From: Theropithecus gelada
Taxonomy: Eukaryota > Chordata > Mammalia > Primates > Cercopithecidae
Direction of reading: 5' to 3'
DNA: 64,000 nt
Assembly (NCBI RefSeq): GCF_003255815.1
Contig: NC_037673.1
Location: forward strand, 4,645,840-4,709,839
Shown: piece by piece, positions 1-13,215 of the stretch
Layout: the number at the start of each line of letters is the position of its first letter
Numbering within the stretch: position 1 is the first letter of the stretch
Program-made: the position numbers and the translations under genes
The notes under the pieces: generated by a model
What the model was told of the DNA's origin: nothing
What the model saw: only the letters and a program-made list of their open reading frames with translations
The model's database searches: none

Positions 1-3000
1 GACGCCTGCAGGTTCCAGAAGGTACAGCGACCCAGGCTTCCTGCCCTTCTGGGATCAGGCCTCATTGCTCAGACCTTTGCAAGGTTGTCCTGTGAGGCTC
101 CCAGGCCTTTGTGGAGCAGTGCACATGGCCGAGCTCTCCATTCTCATTTCTTGTTCCTCTTCATCAATATCTTCCTTCCTAGGCCTTTTCCAGATTTCCT
201 GTCTCTGCCCCCACCATTTCTTCTTTCCAAGCTACTGAGATGTAACTTGGAACCTCTTCTGCAATGTGAATGTCCCAGACCCCACCCCAGCTGTCAATGC
301 CAGGGAGGAATTTTCTGCGGCAGGTGGAGGCTTGGTGAGTGTGAGGGTCTCAGCTGGCCAGGGCCTGGGAGAAAGGAGAGGGTGGGCCAGAAAGGAAGCT
401 GGGCTGGGTGGACAGGGACCCTCCCTTCCACAGTGCGGCTCTTTATCTCATACAATATCTACAGTAAAGCCCATCCCTTCTCAGAAAACATGAGCGGTTC
501 ATCTTCTCTTTAAAGGTGACCACATTGACCCAATGCTCTGCCTTTGTTATGCTGCAGACATTCCCGTGCCGCCCACCATGACAGAAGTCACAGCACAAGC
601 ATCCTCATGACTCAACCAAGGGACCAAGGTGGTTCCCGGTATTTCCCAAGCAGCATAAAACCTCAGTGAGGCCCCTCCCTCAATAATAGCTTGAGTCCCC
701 AAACTTCTAGAACACTACTGTACTAACAAGAATATTTCTTATTATCAACAGGACTAACTTATTTTAGCGCTCCATAATCTGATTTAAAATATACTTTTTC
801 CCCTCTTTTCTGAGGAATGAATCGATTCTATTTTACTGTCTTTCCTCTGACTTCTGAAAGGCCAGGAGCCAAAATAGAACGTTCAATATCATATGTCCAG
901 GTCTGCAACTGCACACTCATCGCAGTGAACTCCCTGAAGAGGAATAACACTGTTTAATTCCAAAACACATTGTATTTTTATATTTTTCATCTACTAATGA
1001 AGAAATGACAAGTGCATTTAGCATCATGAGCTCCAACAGGATGAGATGAACTGGAATGCCCAGAGTGGTCAGCACCTTACCTCTGTCCATGGGGACACCA
1101 AGCTCTTCTGCTCTGGAAAACACACAACGTTTGGCAATGAGAATAATGTGTTTGGCATAAAGAGGTGCTGCTTTGTAAAACATTTTAATTTGCCAGGAAT
1201 GAGTCAAAGATTTCATTTAGTCACTTGTCACGAATTCAACACAGACTCGTGATAAAATGCTGAGCCGTCTTTCCCGCATTACTCAGAGGCCTCTGCTGTG
1301 TGAGTCTTCTGGGGCAGTCACGATTGGTGTCTCAACCCCACCTGCATGTGGTTCACACCCCCTCCAGCCTCCTCTTAGTGAATGTTTTGGGAATCCCAGG
1401 TGGGTGGCTCAATTAGAGGGTGGGAGAGGAAAATCCCCAAGGGAGAAATAAATAGCCTTAATGAATGAAATCAAGGTTCCCTTGGCACAGAATCCATAGG
1501 CCTGGATAGTCCCTCAATAAGTTAAACAATTATATAGTAACTGTGTTATCAAGATCCTGAACGATGCTTGGATTATTACCTCCACCGGCTCACACATGTC
1601 CAGAAATGATGGTGATGTCATCCTTAAATTGTGTTAGTATAAAGGAAGTAGCAATAGTATCGCAGTGGTCTGTAACTCCACTACAAATTTTTGCTTCTTA
1701 TAAAAGAGTAGAAATCAGTGCAGTTGGCAGTTGGTCTGTCTGTTGGGCAGGGTGGACTGTGAGATTTTATATTAATTATTTGCTTATTAGTTAGGTGTTG
1801 TTTGCAAGTAATGTAAGTCCAACTCAAACAGCTTTTGGTCAAAAGTTAAGAGAATCTCTGCGCCATTGTACACCCAGACCCTGGGAGGGGCGGAGGCATG
1901 AGTGGGCATCCCAGGCAGTCTGGGACTTGGCTTCGTATTTTACAGAACACGGCTGCCCAGAGTGCTTACCGACTGATAGAGTGATCTGGCATTCTTTTTC
2001 CGCCATATCCAAACATCTTAGAGAAACTCATCCTTGGAAGTCAAGGCTGGATGGATGGAACAGACCAGGGAGGGATTGAAGGGCAGAGGAACAGGGAATG
2101 ACAGCTGACTTAGGTGGGCCCACTTTACTCATTCCTGGGCCAGGCCACAGCAGCCAGGTGGGGTTGGAGCAGGCAAAAACTGGGCAGGTTCTGTAGCACT
2201 TCCTAAAACAGAAATTCTGGAGAAAAAAATTACCAAGATGCACAACAGAAAAAAGGTCTCCGGCAACGTCTTATGGATCCTGCAGTTTACGAAGCTGTCT
2301 CTGATACTTTTCCATTGGATTGACACTCTGTAAAATGCAGGGTTTACACTGTCCTCCTCTTAGAAATGAAAAGACGAAGACTTCGTTAAAAATCTAGCTC
2401 TTTGGATTTCACATTTCAGAAAATTTTAGTTTATTAAATAGGGCAAGAAGTGAAATCATGATTCGTAATGTAAAAAATGCAGAGGAGGAGGGAGTGTTTT
2501 CCAATGTGTCTGAGCCCACTAGAGTAAGGGTTATGAGAGTTCGCAGGGCAAGGACCACATGCTATGAACACATAATGGGTCTTTCAGAGAGTAACAGCTT
2601 CCCTGAGACTCAGCGTAATATTCTTGATGAGGCCAGGCCAGTGTAAAGTAAGCCATATCGTCTTGTATAGCATGGTACACATTTTATGAAAGAAGTCAAG
2701 CGTCTTGTTTACCGGATAACAATGTGAAGCATACTGCCATGGCTAAATAAAGAAAATGCACCCAACAACGGAAGGGCGGCACCATCTGTGAAGCTAATTG
2801 TTTTACAACGTGGAAGGTGGACTGAAGTGCCAGCTGGCCTCAGCAGGAACTGAAATACGGTCCACTTTAGACGCATCACTTGAAAGTACAGGTGCAAGTC
2901 TCCTGTGTGCCGCCAGGAGGCAGCATCCACAGGAGCAGCGCTTTTCCAGTGCATGTCCGATGCAGGAAGGAAAGGTTCCATCTTCACCACTCCTTCCCCG

Positions 3001-3260
3001 CAGTAGGAACATGAGAAGGTTAATTCTAACCCTATCATGCCAGAACTGCAGCAAGGACCACAGAGACTGGGAATGTCCAAGTTTACAAAAGAACTCAAAT
3101 TGAAAGCTGGGTGAAAGAAGCCTGACTCAATGACCGCATGCTAAGGGTTCACACATGTTTTTGTGGTTGTTCTAGAAACAGAGGACTAGAAAGGCATTCA
3201 AAGATTCTAAAACAACACATACACTAAATTATCTCAAGTCAGATCATTAATATCTATTGT
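1..3260. other. single-copy-looking non-coding DNA
   Basis: I see no exon, RNA gene or clear repeat here. The reading frames present are short, overlap on both strands, and show no recognisable domain, signal peptide or codon pattern. The part around 1795-2060 has the feel of a decayed interspersed repeat, but I could not place it in a family. A small TGGA run sits near 2049. Confidence 0.6.
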
Positions 3261-3261
3261 T

Positions 3262-3346
3262 GGGTATGATTTTAAGCTCCTTGGAGGCAAACATTGTCAT
3301 CTTTTTCTTTCTATATAGTGCTTAACATGCAAACAGCTGGAAGAGG
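3262..3346 (+). repeat. L2 LINE 3'-end fragment
   Basis: The stretch begins with TTTTAAGCTCCTTGGAGGCA and continues into a decayed version of the L2 3' tail (the 'agctccttgagggcaggga' region followed by 'gtgcttaacat'). This is an ancient mammalian LINE relic, short and heavily mutated. Confidence 0.5.
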
Positions 3347-3566
3347 TTGATAGATGCCCCTGGGGTCTGAAACATCTTTGCAAACGTCCTATAGCTGACT
3401 AGCAGGCTGGGACAAGTGCTTAAACGAGAGATTAGGTTCTTCATCAGATGGATGATGAACTATTCTGGGGTATTTTCTCTAAGGAAGCATGGTGCAGCTC
3501 CAAACCTAGGTAAGAAGAGATCACAAGATCAGCACTCATGCATCATCAAAAATGTTTAGAAGAGGA

Positions 3567-3945
3567 GTACATTTGTCCACTAGGGCTGCCATAACATTTC
3601 ATGAACTCAAAGGCTTAAACAGCAGGTGTTTATTTCTCACAGTTCTGGAGTCTGGGAATCCAAGATGCAGTTGTCAGCAGGCTTGCTTTCCCCAGGGCCT
3701 CTCTTCTCAGCTTGCAGATGGCTGCCTTCTTCTGTGTCCTTTCTTCTGTGCCTGCACATCCTTGGTGTCCCTCTTTCTTTTTAGGAGAACACCAGTCTTA
3801 CTGGATTAGCACCCCACTCTTACGAGCTCATTAACATCAGTTACTTTTTCAAAAGCTATCTACAAAATCCAGTTGCATTGGAGGTTAGAGTTTCAACCAT
3901 ATGAAGATGAATTTCGAGGGGACATCATTCAGTTCAACCTGAACC
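3567..3945 (-). mobile_element. MLT1-type MaLR LTR, antisense
   Basis: It reads as the reverse complement of a MaLR MLT1 LTR. It starts near CACTAGGGCTGCCATAACAT, passes through 'tttctcacagttctggagtctgg', then a C/T-rich middle, and ends with 'gaggggacatcattcagttcaac'. Divergence is high, as expected for this old family. It has no internal region, so it is a solo LTR or fragment. Confidence 0.7.
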
Positions 3946-4045
3946 TGGCCATGCTGGCACCCTGGTCTCTGACTTCTAGCCTCCAAAAGTAGAATAAATA
4001 AATTTCTGTTGCTTCAGCCATAGTCTATGGTAGACTAAGACACAT
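3946..4045 (+). mobile_element. MLT1-like LTR 3' fragment, sense
   Basis: The segment carries 'ggcaccctggtctctgactt', 'ctagcctccaaaagtagaat', AATAAATAAATTTCTGTTG and 'agactaagacaca'. These match the 3' part of MLT1 LTRs in the sense orientation, including the polyadenylation-signal region. It abuts an antisense MLT1 fragment, so the pair is head-to-head, from either two insertions or a local inversion. Confidence 0.55.
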
Positions 4046-5316
4046 AGTTCTAGTGTTTCCTCTTCTAGGGCTCATTTTTCCTGAGTGTACAAAACAGGAA
4101 AACAAACTCTTTGTAGCTAGAATTACTTTGTTATCACCAATTTATGTATTAAGAAATGTCACCCACAATACCTCCAGAGATGTTAAGTAAATCAACAGTG
4201 ACATTCTTGACAGGGATGAGATCACTACCAGCTTCCAGTTCAAGAATTTCTGAAAGATCTTTGGCACGAGGAGCTAATGAGATGAAATGATCCCGGAACT
4301 CTTGCTGATCCCAGAAATGTGCTGCTGTTTTGCCTCATCTGGGATAAAATTGAAACAGCTTTTAGACATAAAGCTCTTCTTTCAAATAGCTAGGTGGTTT
4401 CATGCAAATCAAAAACATTAACTGAGGGTGAAAGGCTTCTAAATAATGCAGAGGCTGAAATCGACAGTTATGTGGATTTATAATTTTTTAAATCTCTAAT
4501 TAGAATGCATCTGACTTTGTATTCTGTGTTTAAGAACTATTAAAGATTTTTTGAAATTTGAAAGCTTATTATTAAGATGACCAAGTTCCCCTTTGTTTTT
4601 GTAATCCTTTTCTCACAACCATTCTGGTGACAGCATTAGACCATTTAACCACAATAATTCATTCATAAAAATTCTTAAACTCAGTGCAAAATGCATCACT
4701 TTCTAAAATGTTGTAAAACTAACACAGTTTTACTTGAAGTTAACAAGTATGAAAAAAAGATCAACACTTTTGCATGGATCCTTTGGCCAAAAAAGTTTGG
4801 AAAACCCTAACTTAAAGAAGTCTCTGCTTCTCACTTCTCACCCCCCACCCTCCTTTATTTCAAGTTCAGTTTCTAGAGCCCTTTAATATGGGAATATCCC
4901 CTGCACACCTCCAGGGGAATAGAGCATCCAATATTTTCCAAACTGTCTCTGGACCAAAGATTAAGACATTAATTATAATCAAAGGCTGCAGGTGATTATT
5001 CCTGGCTCTGGACTTCAATATCAATGACAGAAGTGTGGGACGCGGGTCCGCATGTCAAAATTTACTTAGAAGGAAAGATTTAAAATGGTGCCCCAAGTGG
5101 GAAATAGAAATAGGTAGAGAAAAGAAAAACAAGATTCTTTAGGTTTAGTTAAAAATAATAAGCATATTGGGAATAAGCCAAGGTAAACACTTTGACTTGG
5201 GGGGGGGGAAAAATCAACACTGAGTTCTATGCCTGAATCGTGGGCAGAGAACATCCCACCACCACCATAGTAGCAATGGCCACTGGACTTAGTTAGGAAG
5301 AAAAATTAGGCAACTT
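4046..5316. other. AT-rich non-coding DNA
   Basis: No gene or clear repeat is visible. A run of nine G follows CTTGACTT near 5200. Small frames on either strand have no recognisable content. Confidence 0.6.
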
Positions 5317-5333
5317 GAAAATTTGGTGATTCA

Positions 5334-6034
<701 letters not shown>

Positions 6035-6047
6035 ACAAATACATTTC

Positions 6048-6344
6048 TTTTTTTTTTGGACAGGGTCTCACTTTGTTGCCCAGGCTAGAATGCAGTGTTA
6101 TGATCTTGGCTGCTCACTGCAGCCTCGACCTCCTGAGCAGGTGATCCTCCTACCTCAGCCTCCAAAGTAGCTAGGACTACAGGCATGTGCCACCATGCCT
6201 GGCTTTTTTTTTTTTTTTTTTGTATTTTTTTTGTAGAGACCGGGCTTCACCATGTTGCCCAGTTGAACTCCTGGGCTGAAGCAATCTACCTGGTTTGGCC
6301 TCTCAAAGTGCTAGGCTTACAGGTGAGAGCCCCTGTACCTGGCC
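6048..6344 (-). mobile_element. AluJ-type SINE, antisense, with target-site duplication
   Basis: The poly(T) at 6048-6057 is the reverse of the Alu tail and leads into GACAGGGTCTCACTTTGTTG. The element closes with 'gagagcccctgtacctggcc'. Its diverged sequence suggests the old J subfamily. A near-perfect 13-bp duplication flanks it: ACAAATACATTTC (6035-6047) and ACAGATACATTTC (6345-6357). Confidence 0.95.
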
Positions 6345-6357
6345 ACAGATACATTTC

Positions 6358-8038
6358 TAATACTCTGCAATGCCCACTTGATTGCAACACAATAATTAAA
6401 AAGGCATTCTTGTGAGTGCTGTTTTCTGATTTCAGCTGAGTCATAGACACCATCTATAGGCTGTGTACTAACAACCCGCACAGACCAGCATCCTTCCCAA
6501 TGTGTAGCTGCCAAAAACAGATTAAACACAGGCACAAGAAATTCTTCTAAACCTTTTGTTTAGTTGCTGTTATTTTTGTGTGTTGGATTTAAATTTTTCT
6601 CAATAGATGTATACTCTGTTGAGGGCAGGCTATACAATAATTCTGTTCGTGCCACCTGGATGGAGTTAATGAAGTTAGCCATGCATCATTGCCTCCTAAT
6701 AGGATACTCGATCATCTCCCTCCCATTCTTCAGTGATACATTTTGAACCCTCCACACTGTCTATGTGTGCAAATGGGAATGTGTCCAGATATATAATTGT
6801 GAAAACCAAGATCCATTTTGTTCTGCATCAGAAATAAATTCACACAACACACACACCTACCACTCAATTTCAGATGTCATTTTTTACTGACAATCACATT
6901 GTTGTTAAAATGCCTTTGTTGATCTAAACTTAAAAGAACAGAATGTACAAAATGGGTCAAAAAAGTGTGGCCTGTCTGAAACTGAAAAGACAAGTCAGGT
7001 AAAAAAGGCAAATGGAAGCAGTAATCAGAATTAAAAATGTTTTAGATATGGACTTTTTTTTCTTTTGAAGGCTAATGAACTTTTATACTTTTCCAGGGAA
7101 AACAAAAAGCGGGGCAGGGAGAGAGAGAGAGAAAGAGATGGCCTGGCTTATATGCTAACCTGAATATGTACATTACTATGGTGGGGAAACTTTCCTAGAG
7201 CAATCTACGGCCCCTTCACATGGAGGCACTTGCTTTTAGTGTTTAAAACTGATCCCAAGAGTCATCTGAAATATTGCGCTACTTTAAGCATAAATCACTG
7301 ATAACACTAATAGCCCTGATGGATCCATTTTCTTCGATTAATCAAGTTGCTTGATGTAGTTCCAATTGCTCAGATTCACCAGGGACATTCGATTGTATAA
7401 TGCGCACTTTTTCACGCTGATTCTTCTAATTACCAAAGTCTAATACAGTTGCTGGTCAAAAATCACAAATGTATTTGATTTAACAAATGCTCCTTTCACC
7501 ACGAACAAAGCCCTTGAGGTACGCTTTTCGAGGTGGGGATGCTTTTCTTCCTAGGCATGACCTAATCTGATAAAGCACAGCCAGATGACTCCAGGGGAAA
7601 ATCCAGATGCAGAAAAATACTTCAAAAATCTTGGAGTACTTTTAAAAATTCTTCCTGGCTACCCAATCATGCTGTGTCATGGCAAGTTGCCATATGCAAT
7701 TTAACATCAGTTAGTGGTGGAGATAATGGAATTAATACAGCTAGCTATAGTTTGCAAGGATGCAAGTTATATTTACTGGAAATCTAGGACATTTGATGTC
7801 AGAATTTGCTCTAGAGGAGTCCGTGAAACACAGGTTTAATCTAGCTGAGTAGAACACGCATTACGGAGATGGGTCGTTTGGAAGTCAGGTGGAAGGAAGT
7901 ACATAAGAAAAGCTCTAAAGTAGCTCTTTTTGGTGGACAACATGAAAAGAGAACGCACTGGTAGTTAAAGGAGGAGAGTCAGCAGCGCCCATCAGTTACA
8001 TGGGTGCCCATGAGTGGCACAAGTAACCACATGGACCC
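6358..8038. other. non-coding DNA, partly CpG-retaining
   Basis: No gene. A GA-rich run (GAGAGAGAGAGAAAGAGA) lies near 7119. The interval 7190-7560 has nine CpG dinucleotides and non-repetitive sequence and is discussed as a possible conserved element. Confidence 0.5.
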
Positions 8039-8581
8039 TGTATCAGTCAGGGTTCCCTAGAGGGACAGAACTAATAGGGTAGATGTATATAAAAAATGGA
8101 GTTTATTAAGGAGTATTGACTCACACGATCACAAGGTGAAGTCCCACAATAGTCTGTCTGCAAGCTGAGGATCAAGGAAGCCAGTCCCAAAACCTCAAAA
8201 GTAGGGAAGCTGACAGTGCATCCTTCAGTCTGTGGCTAAAGGCCCACAAACCCCTGGCAAATCACTGATGTAAGTCCAAGGGACCAAAAGCTGAAGAACA
8301 TGGAGTCTGATGTTTGAGGGCAGGAAGCATCAGGCACAGGAGAAGGATGAAGGTTGGAAGACTCAGCCAGTCTAGTCTTTCCACGTTCCTTCCTCTGCCT
8401 GCTTTTATCTTAGTCGCGCTGGCAGCTGATCAGATGGTGCCCACCCAGATTGAGGGTGGGCCTGCCTCTCCCAGCCCACTCACTCAAATGTTAATCTTTG
8501 GCAACACTCGCAGACACACCCAGGAACAATCCTTTGCACCCTTCGATCCAATCAAGTTGACACTCAGTATTAACCATCACA
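8039..8581 (-). mobile_element. ERVL LTR (MLT2A-type), solo, antisense
   Basis: The plus strand begins TGTATCAGTCAGGGTTCCCT and ends CACTCAGTATTAACCATCACA, the two ends of MLT2A LTRs of the ERVL class. The sense polyadenylation signal is on the minus strand, within GAGTTTATTAAGGAGTATTG near 8100, so the element is antisense. Size and TG...CA termini fit a complete LTR. No ERV coding region follows, so it is a solo LTR. I saw no convincing 5-bp target duplication. Confidence 0.85.
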
Positions 8582-8999
8582 GAATGTGAGTTCCCAAGGG
8601 AAACAGAAAGATCTCTTCCTTGAGGGCAAACAAGAGATGCTTGTTATACTTGCCCAGAGTACAGAGAGGCATCTTTTCCAAGGAGAAGGACTCTGCCATG
8701 GGAGTGAGGGGTAAAGAAAGTCTGTATGAACTCTAGTGCCCTGAGAAACATGGGCATCTGGACACAGAAGGGAGTGAACCCCAAGTCCTCTTACGTCAGT
8801 TGAGAAAAGAAGAAAACTTCACAGCTGACTCGTGTTTTTGAGTGTTGCTGTGTATTTTCATTGTTTCCATGAAGCCTGCATAGTTAATAGTGGGGTATGG
8901 TTGGACGCCATCATTTTCTGTTAATCAGATTGTCTCCTGTAATTTTACGGGAACGTTATTGACCTGATGTAGCTGGAAAGAGAATGCCACTTAGTTCAA
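8582..8999. other. non-coding DNA
   Basis: No gene or named repeat recognised. Confidence 0.55.
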
Positions 9000-9330
9000 A
9001 TAATCTACCAAAGCAAAAGTTGCACCAGACAAGATTAAACAGTCAAGGAAGAATTTATTCAACACGATTGCAATAAGGAGAGAGATCATAACTCAGTCAG
9101 AACTCATCAGGCACAGAAAAAAAATTTTTAAAGAAAATGCTCAAAGGAAAGGGAGGTCAGCTGGGAACTTGAGTCCGGAAGAAGCCTGTCTGAAGTTAGC
9201 CAAGCTGAGGGCAATGTTAAGGCCATCTTGGGCAAGCCCACAAAATTTGGTAAATTAGTTAAAATTTCATGAAGGAAAGAGCTGTATTTAAAAGGGTTAC
9301 ACAGGAGAAAACAAAAGCACAATCACAAGA
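9000..9330 (-). mobile_element. possible antisense LTR fragment
   Basis: On the minus strand there is a GAATAAATTC polyadenylation-like signal (AATAAA at 9054-9059) followed by a short U5-like stretch. The plus strand in front of it reads 'agtcaaggaagaatttatt', typical of an antisense retroviral LTR. I could not assign a family and saw no clean TG/CA termini, so this is tentative. Confidence 0.3.
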
Positions 9331-12300
9331 TAAGAGAATAGAATTCAAGACCCTACATAAGGGCACTTCCCTGAAGAGTCTGACACAGCCGTGTATGTTC
9401 ACCACAAACTACAGAAGAGCGCCAGGGCTTAGCAAGCTGCATCAAAGCTTATTACTGACCTCGCTTAGTCCTTTTCCCAGTCTATCAAAATTAGCAAGTG
9501 AAACTCTTCAGTAAATTTCAACAGGTAGGCTTCAAATGCCGTGAGGGATTGTCAGCTGGATAGGGTTAGGTTTCAGGTATGGCACAGAGCAAAGCGGTCC
9601 ACCCGTCACAGGAGAAGCCCCTGACCTGTAGTGACACACATGCAGAGGTTGTTAAGTCAGCATTGTGAGCTCTACAGTGAGAGTGTCTTCAAAGGTGGCA
9701 ACCGCGGCTTACTAAGCAGCTGCAAGGACATTGGCCCCACCACCTGCAGCAAAGTGGGCTGCGTAAAGAAGAACACGGAGAAGCAGAATGCAAGTGCTAC
9801 TCTGGGAGTCTGATGACCCACACACACACAGCCTTTTCTCTCAAAAAGGAAACATAGCAGACAGCAGTGCCCTGTCCACAAAAGGTCCATAATGTCATGT
9901 AAAAGGGTGTGTTCAATCAGTGCCCAACCTGAAGATATCCTGGCAGACATGCCTAGTAGCTAATTAGGTACATACATTTAGAGATTGGAAGACTGAGTAC
10001 AGGCAAAGAAAAATAAATACAGCAGAATTGAGGGAGATGAGACTAGATGGGGCAGATTGAGCAACACAGGTTAAATCGTCCCAGGAGAGGGTGAGACATG
10101 AGAAGAGCATTTAGGAAAGGGACTGAAACACCAACATTTAAGACATAAGGTGGGTAAGAGAAATTTGGGAATAGAATTGAGAAGATAATAGAGAAGTAGC
10201 TAAAACCTAGAGAGAAACACACACATGCGCGCACACACACACATAGAAGAGGTTGAGTCTTCTATCCTTGGTGGCTGGCTCACTGTACTCACTGTGGACC
10301 TTGTTGGGTGGTGTCTCAGTAGAGTGTGGGATATAAAATAAACTGTCAGCTACTGGTGAGTTGAACCAAAGTCGAGGACTCACGGACAACTAATATAGCC
10401 CCACATTTCTGAAAAGGCAACTATGAAAAGAGGGAGGACTCTCAAATCGTATGTGAAAAATAGCTATCACCCAAGAGACGGTTTGGGGTGTTTTGGTAAG
10501 TTAGTTACTTTGAATAGAGATGTGTGTTTCCATTGGGAAGAAAGCAATGGAGAAGAACCATTTGCAGAAATGAGAAAGAAGCAAATTCATGAACAGGAAG
10601 GGCAGGGCTCCGCGGGACTGCTAGAGTCAGTGGGGGGAAGGCAGCGGGGAAAGTTCAAAGGACAGTCAGTCACAGGAAGGTCCAGCACCCCAAAAACTTC
10701 CTGCCTGGGCACCCCTGCATTTTCCATGGAATAAGATGGGTCACTTCTGAAGGTCAGCAGGGGCTAACAGACTTGCAATTCTTGGGAACAGTTGCTGGAC
10801 TGATGGGAGAGGGCAGTGATAAAGGATGTACAATGAAGAAGCCGTTTTGAAGACGTAACAGACTAAATCCAGAATCACACACTGGCCTAAGGGTGTGGCT
10901 GTATGTGATTGCTCAGCAATGCTCACCCACCCTGATGTCGATGTGTGGAGAAGCAGAATAGCCAAAACTGTTAACATAGGCAAAACAGCAGGCGTGTGGG
11001 AAGGACTACAGGTCAGGCAGCGGAAGCTGCACTACCAGGGGCCTGTGGAACTGTTGAATCCTGAGGTCAAAGCTGGAGCATGAGAGATGGACAGGGCTGA
11101 ATGATAACATGGGATGTTGGCATCCACAAAAGAACAGTCAGCATCCATTCCCTACTCCTCTGGTGGGGAGCCTTACTCTACATGCCCCAGTCCCACTAGA
11201 CTGTTTCTATCTCCTCTCACCTCTTCTTCCTCACTGGCTCTTTCCTAGGAGGAAGAGAAAGTGATCTAACTTGAGTTTGGGGTGAAAGTCACCGTGATGA
11301 AGCTGGATATGGACTCCTTTGCTTTTCTGGGGTCTCTCTCAGATCGTCCAGTCCTCAAGGAAGCCTTTTTCCTCCCTGCCTCATCCTCCAAGTTGTCAGC
11401 TGGGTAGAGCAGGCTTTTCCTGGCACCCAGGAGTGCTTCATGAGTGACAGACATGGTGCTCTCCCTGGCAGGCTTTCACATGCTGGGGAAGTTGGTTCAG
11501 AACGGAAAAAATAAGAATCTGCTTTTTGGTCTCAGGTCCAGGCTTCCTTCTAATGGAGTTATTATTAAACAGCTGATATTTTAACCCTCCTTTATGCTCA
11601 TCAAGGCATTTCATACTACTCCGTTGCCTATAATCCTGTCGGTGAAAGATGAAATAGGCCATTGATGCCAAGGCCTGCCAGCACTTTCCAAACTGGCTGA
11701 TTCCCAGAACTTCCAGGTTAACTAGAACTGAAGCTGAACCAGGTGATCTTCACCGGCCAGTGTTGCTCTGATCACTGCTATAGTGAGAAAAGGGCAAGTG
11801 ACTTGTCCTGCTCACACGTTATCAAGTCCAATCAAACATAAGAACACAGGAAATTTGAGGACAGTATTTGTGGGTTCTTCCTAGGCCTGTACCATAAGAG
11901 GTCATTCCTGCAGGAGTGCCCACCATAACATCAGAAACAACTCCATTCTAGAGTATCAAGTGACTTCCTGGCAAAGCGTCAGTCAGACCTTAAATACAGA
12001 AGACAATGCTATTTCAACTTTTGTTTCAAGAATCAACTTTTAAACTATCTACATTTATGCAATTAGCATTTCAACGCTTGTTTTGGTCTTTGTAAATGCA
12101 GCTTGCTGTCTGAAATATTAGATGCAGCCCAGTGCTTTCGTTTGGATTATTTCATTTACGTGAGCACTGATGCCTTCAGTGTCTGCACTTTGTGGTGAAA
12201 GTTGCATGAACAGGAGGCAGTCGTTGTGTGATGGGTCCAATCACAGAGGCAGAGAGTGTGAACATGGCCACAGGCAGCCTCCAGTCACTCCAAGCTCACC

Positions 12301-12961
12301 CTACAGCCTCCAAGCCTGGAATATGTAAGTGAGGTGAAACAATATCAAAGCCAGTGCCCTGTCAAATGGGGAGGGGAACCAAAGGGAAGCATCATCTCAC
12401 ATTTTCTACCATCTGACTGGTGACGAGCAAGTGATTCTGGGATCAAACTCCCATTGGCACCTTCCCACCCAGGCCCCCAGGTCTGTGAAATGGAAGGGAG
12501 AAGGGAGAAACAGCTTCCTTTCTATTCTCGATTACAACAGGCTGCCTGTTTCCTCCTGCAGAGATGCTTCTGTTGAGTCCAGCATTCATATTGAAGCTGA
12601 ATTCTTCCCACCCACTTGACAACTCACTCAGGCAAGCAAAGTCACAGGGTGGCCCTGGGTGGAAATACCAGCCTGCAGGGATCCAGGGAATGAGACCACA
12701 GGCACCCTCTGCTTCTCCAGGGAGCCGGGCTCACAGACGCTGGCTCAGGCACTGAGATGAGGCTTATTGCCTGGGAATTGGAGCATTTCCATGCTTCTAC
12801 AAAACCACTTCTAAAGGAAGGAGTGTAAATGCCATCAATATAGGCAGTGTTCCTCTTTGAGCTCCTGTGCCATGCTGATTTTTTAGTAATGGACAGGAGC
12901 AGACAGAGGAGAAAATTAGACCTAATGGAATCTCCTGGATTAACAATCTGCCCACATAACC
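9331..12961. other. single-copy-looking non-coding DNA with a short AC repeat
   Basis: The longest frame here (10423-10734 plus, 103 aa) has no recognisable domain. A plus frame at 9631-9813 has several cysteines (LSSCKDIGPTTCSKVGC) but no family I know. An (AC)n tract lies at 10216-10244. The rest holds no repeat that I can name. Confidence 0.55.
10216..10244. repeat. (AC)n microsatellite
   Basis: Short alternating AC tract interrupted by ATGCGCGC, a local purine-pyrimidine alternation. Confidence 0.85.
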
Positions 12962-13215
12962 TCTGGACTCCTTAACTTGCCTCTGTCCACCCTCCTTCCC
13001 TGCTCCAGCCACCCTTGAAGTCTTCTGCCTCCTTGAGCACACTAGACTCTGCCTTTTCTCAGTCTTTGCTCATCCTTACTCCTGCTTATTGCACAGAGGC
13101 TCCCTCTTGCTTTCCAAGGCTCAGAGAGGCCCCCTTAACCAGTCCTATTCAGGTCCTGCCATTCTCATCTATTGCAAACTATCCTGGCTTTTCTTTGTAG
13201 TATTTGCCACAATTG
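12962..13215 (+). repeat. L2 LINE fragment
   Basis: Sense-strand, C/T-rich L2-like text: 'ttgctcatccttactcctgc', 'ctcagagaggcccccttaac', 'agtatttgccacaattgcaa'. The order of these landmarks matches the L2 3' region. Old and diverged. Confidence 0.6.

Noticed and set aside
8039..8581. LTR as an active alternative promoter
   Set aside because: Only a solo, diverged LTR is visible; no downstream exon or splice donor that I can support.
9631..9813. Small cysteine-containing frame as a secreted peptide
   Set aside because: No signal peptide, no known cysteine spacing family, and a comparably long frame on the opposite strand.
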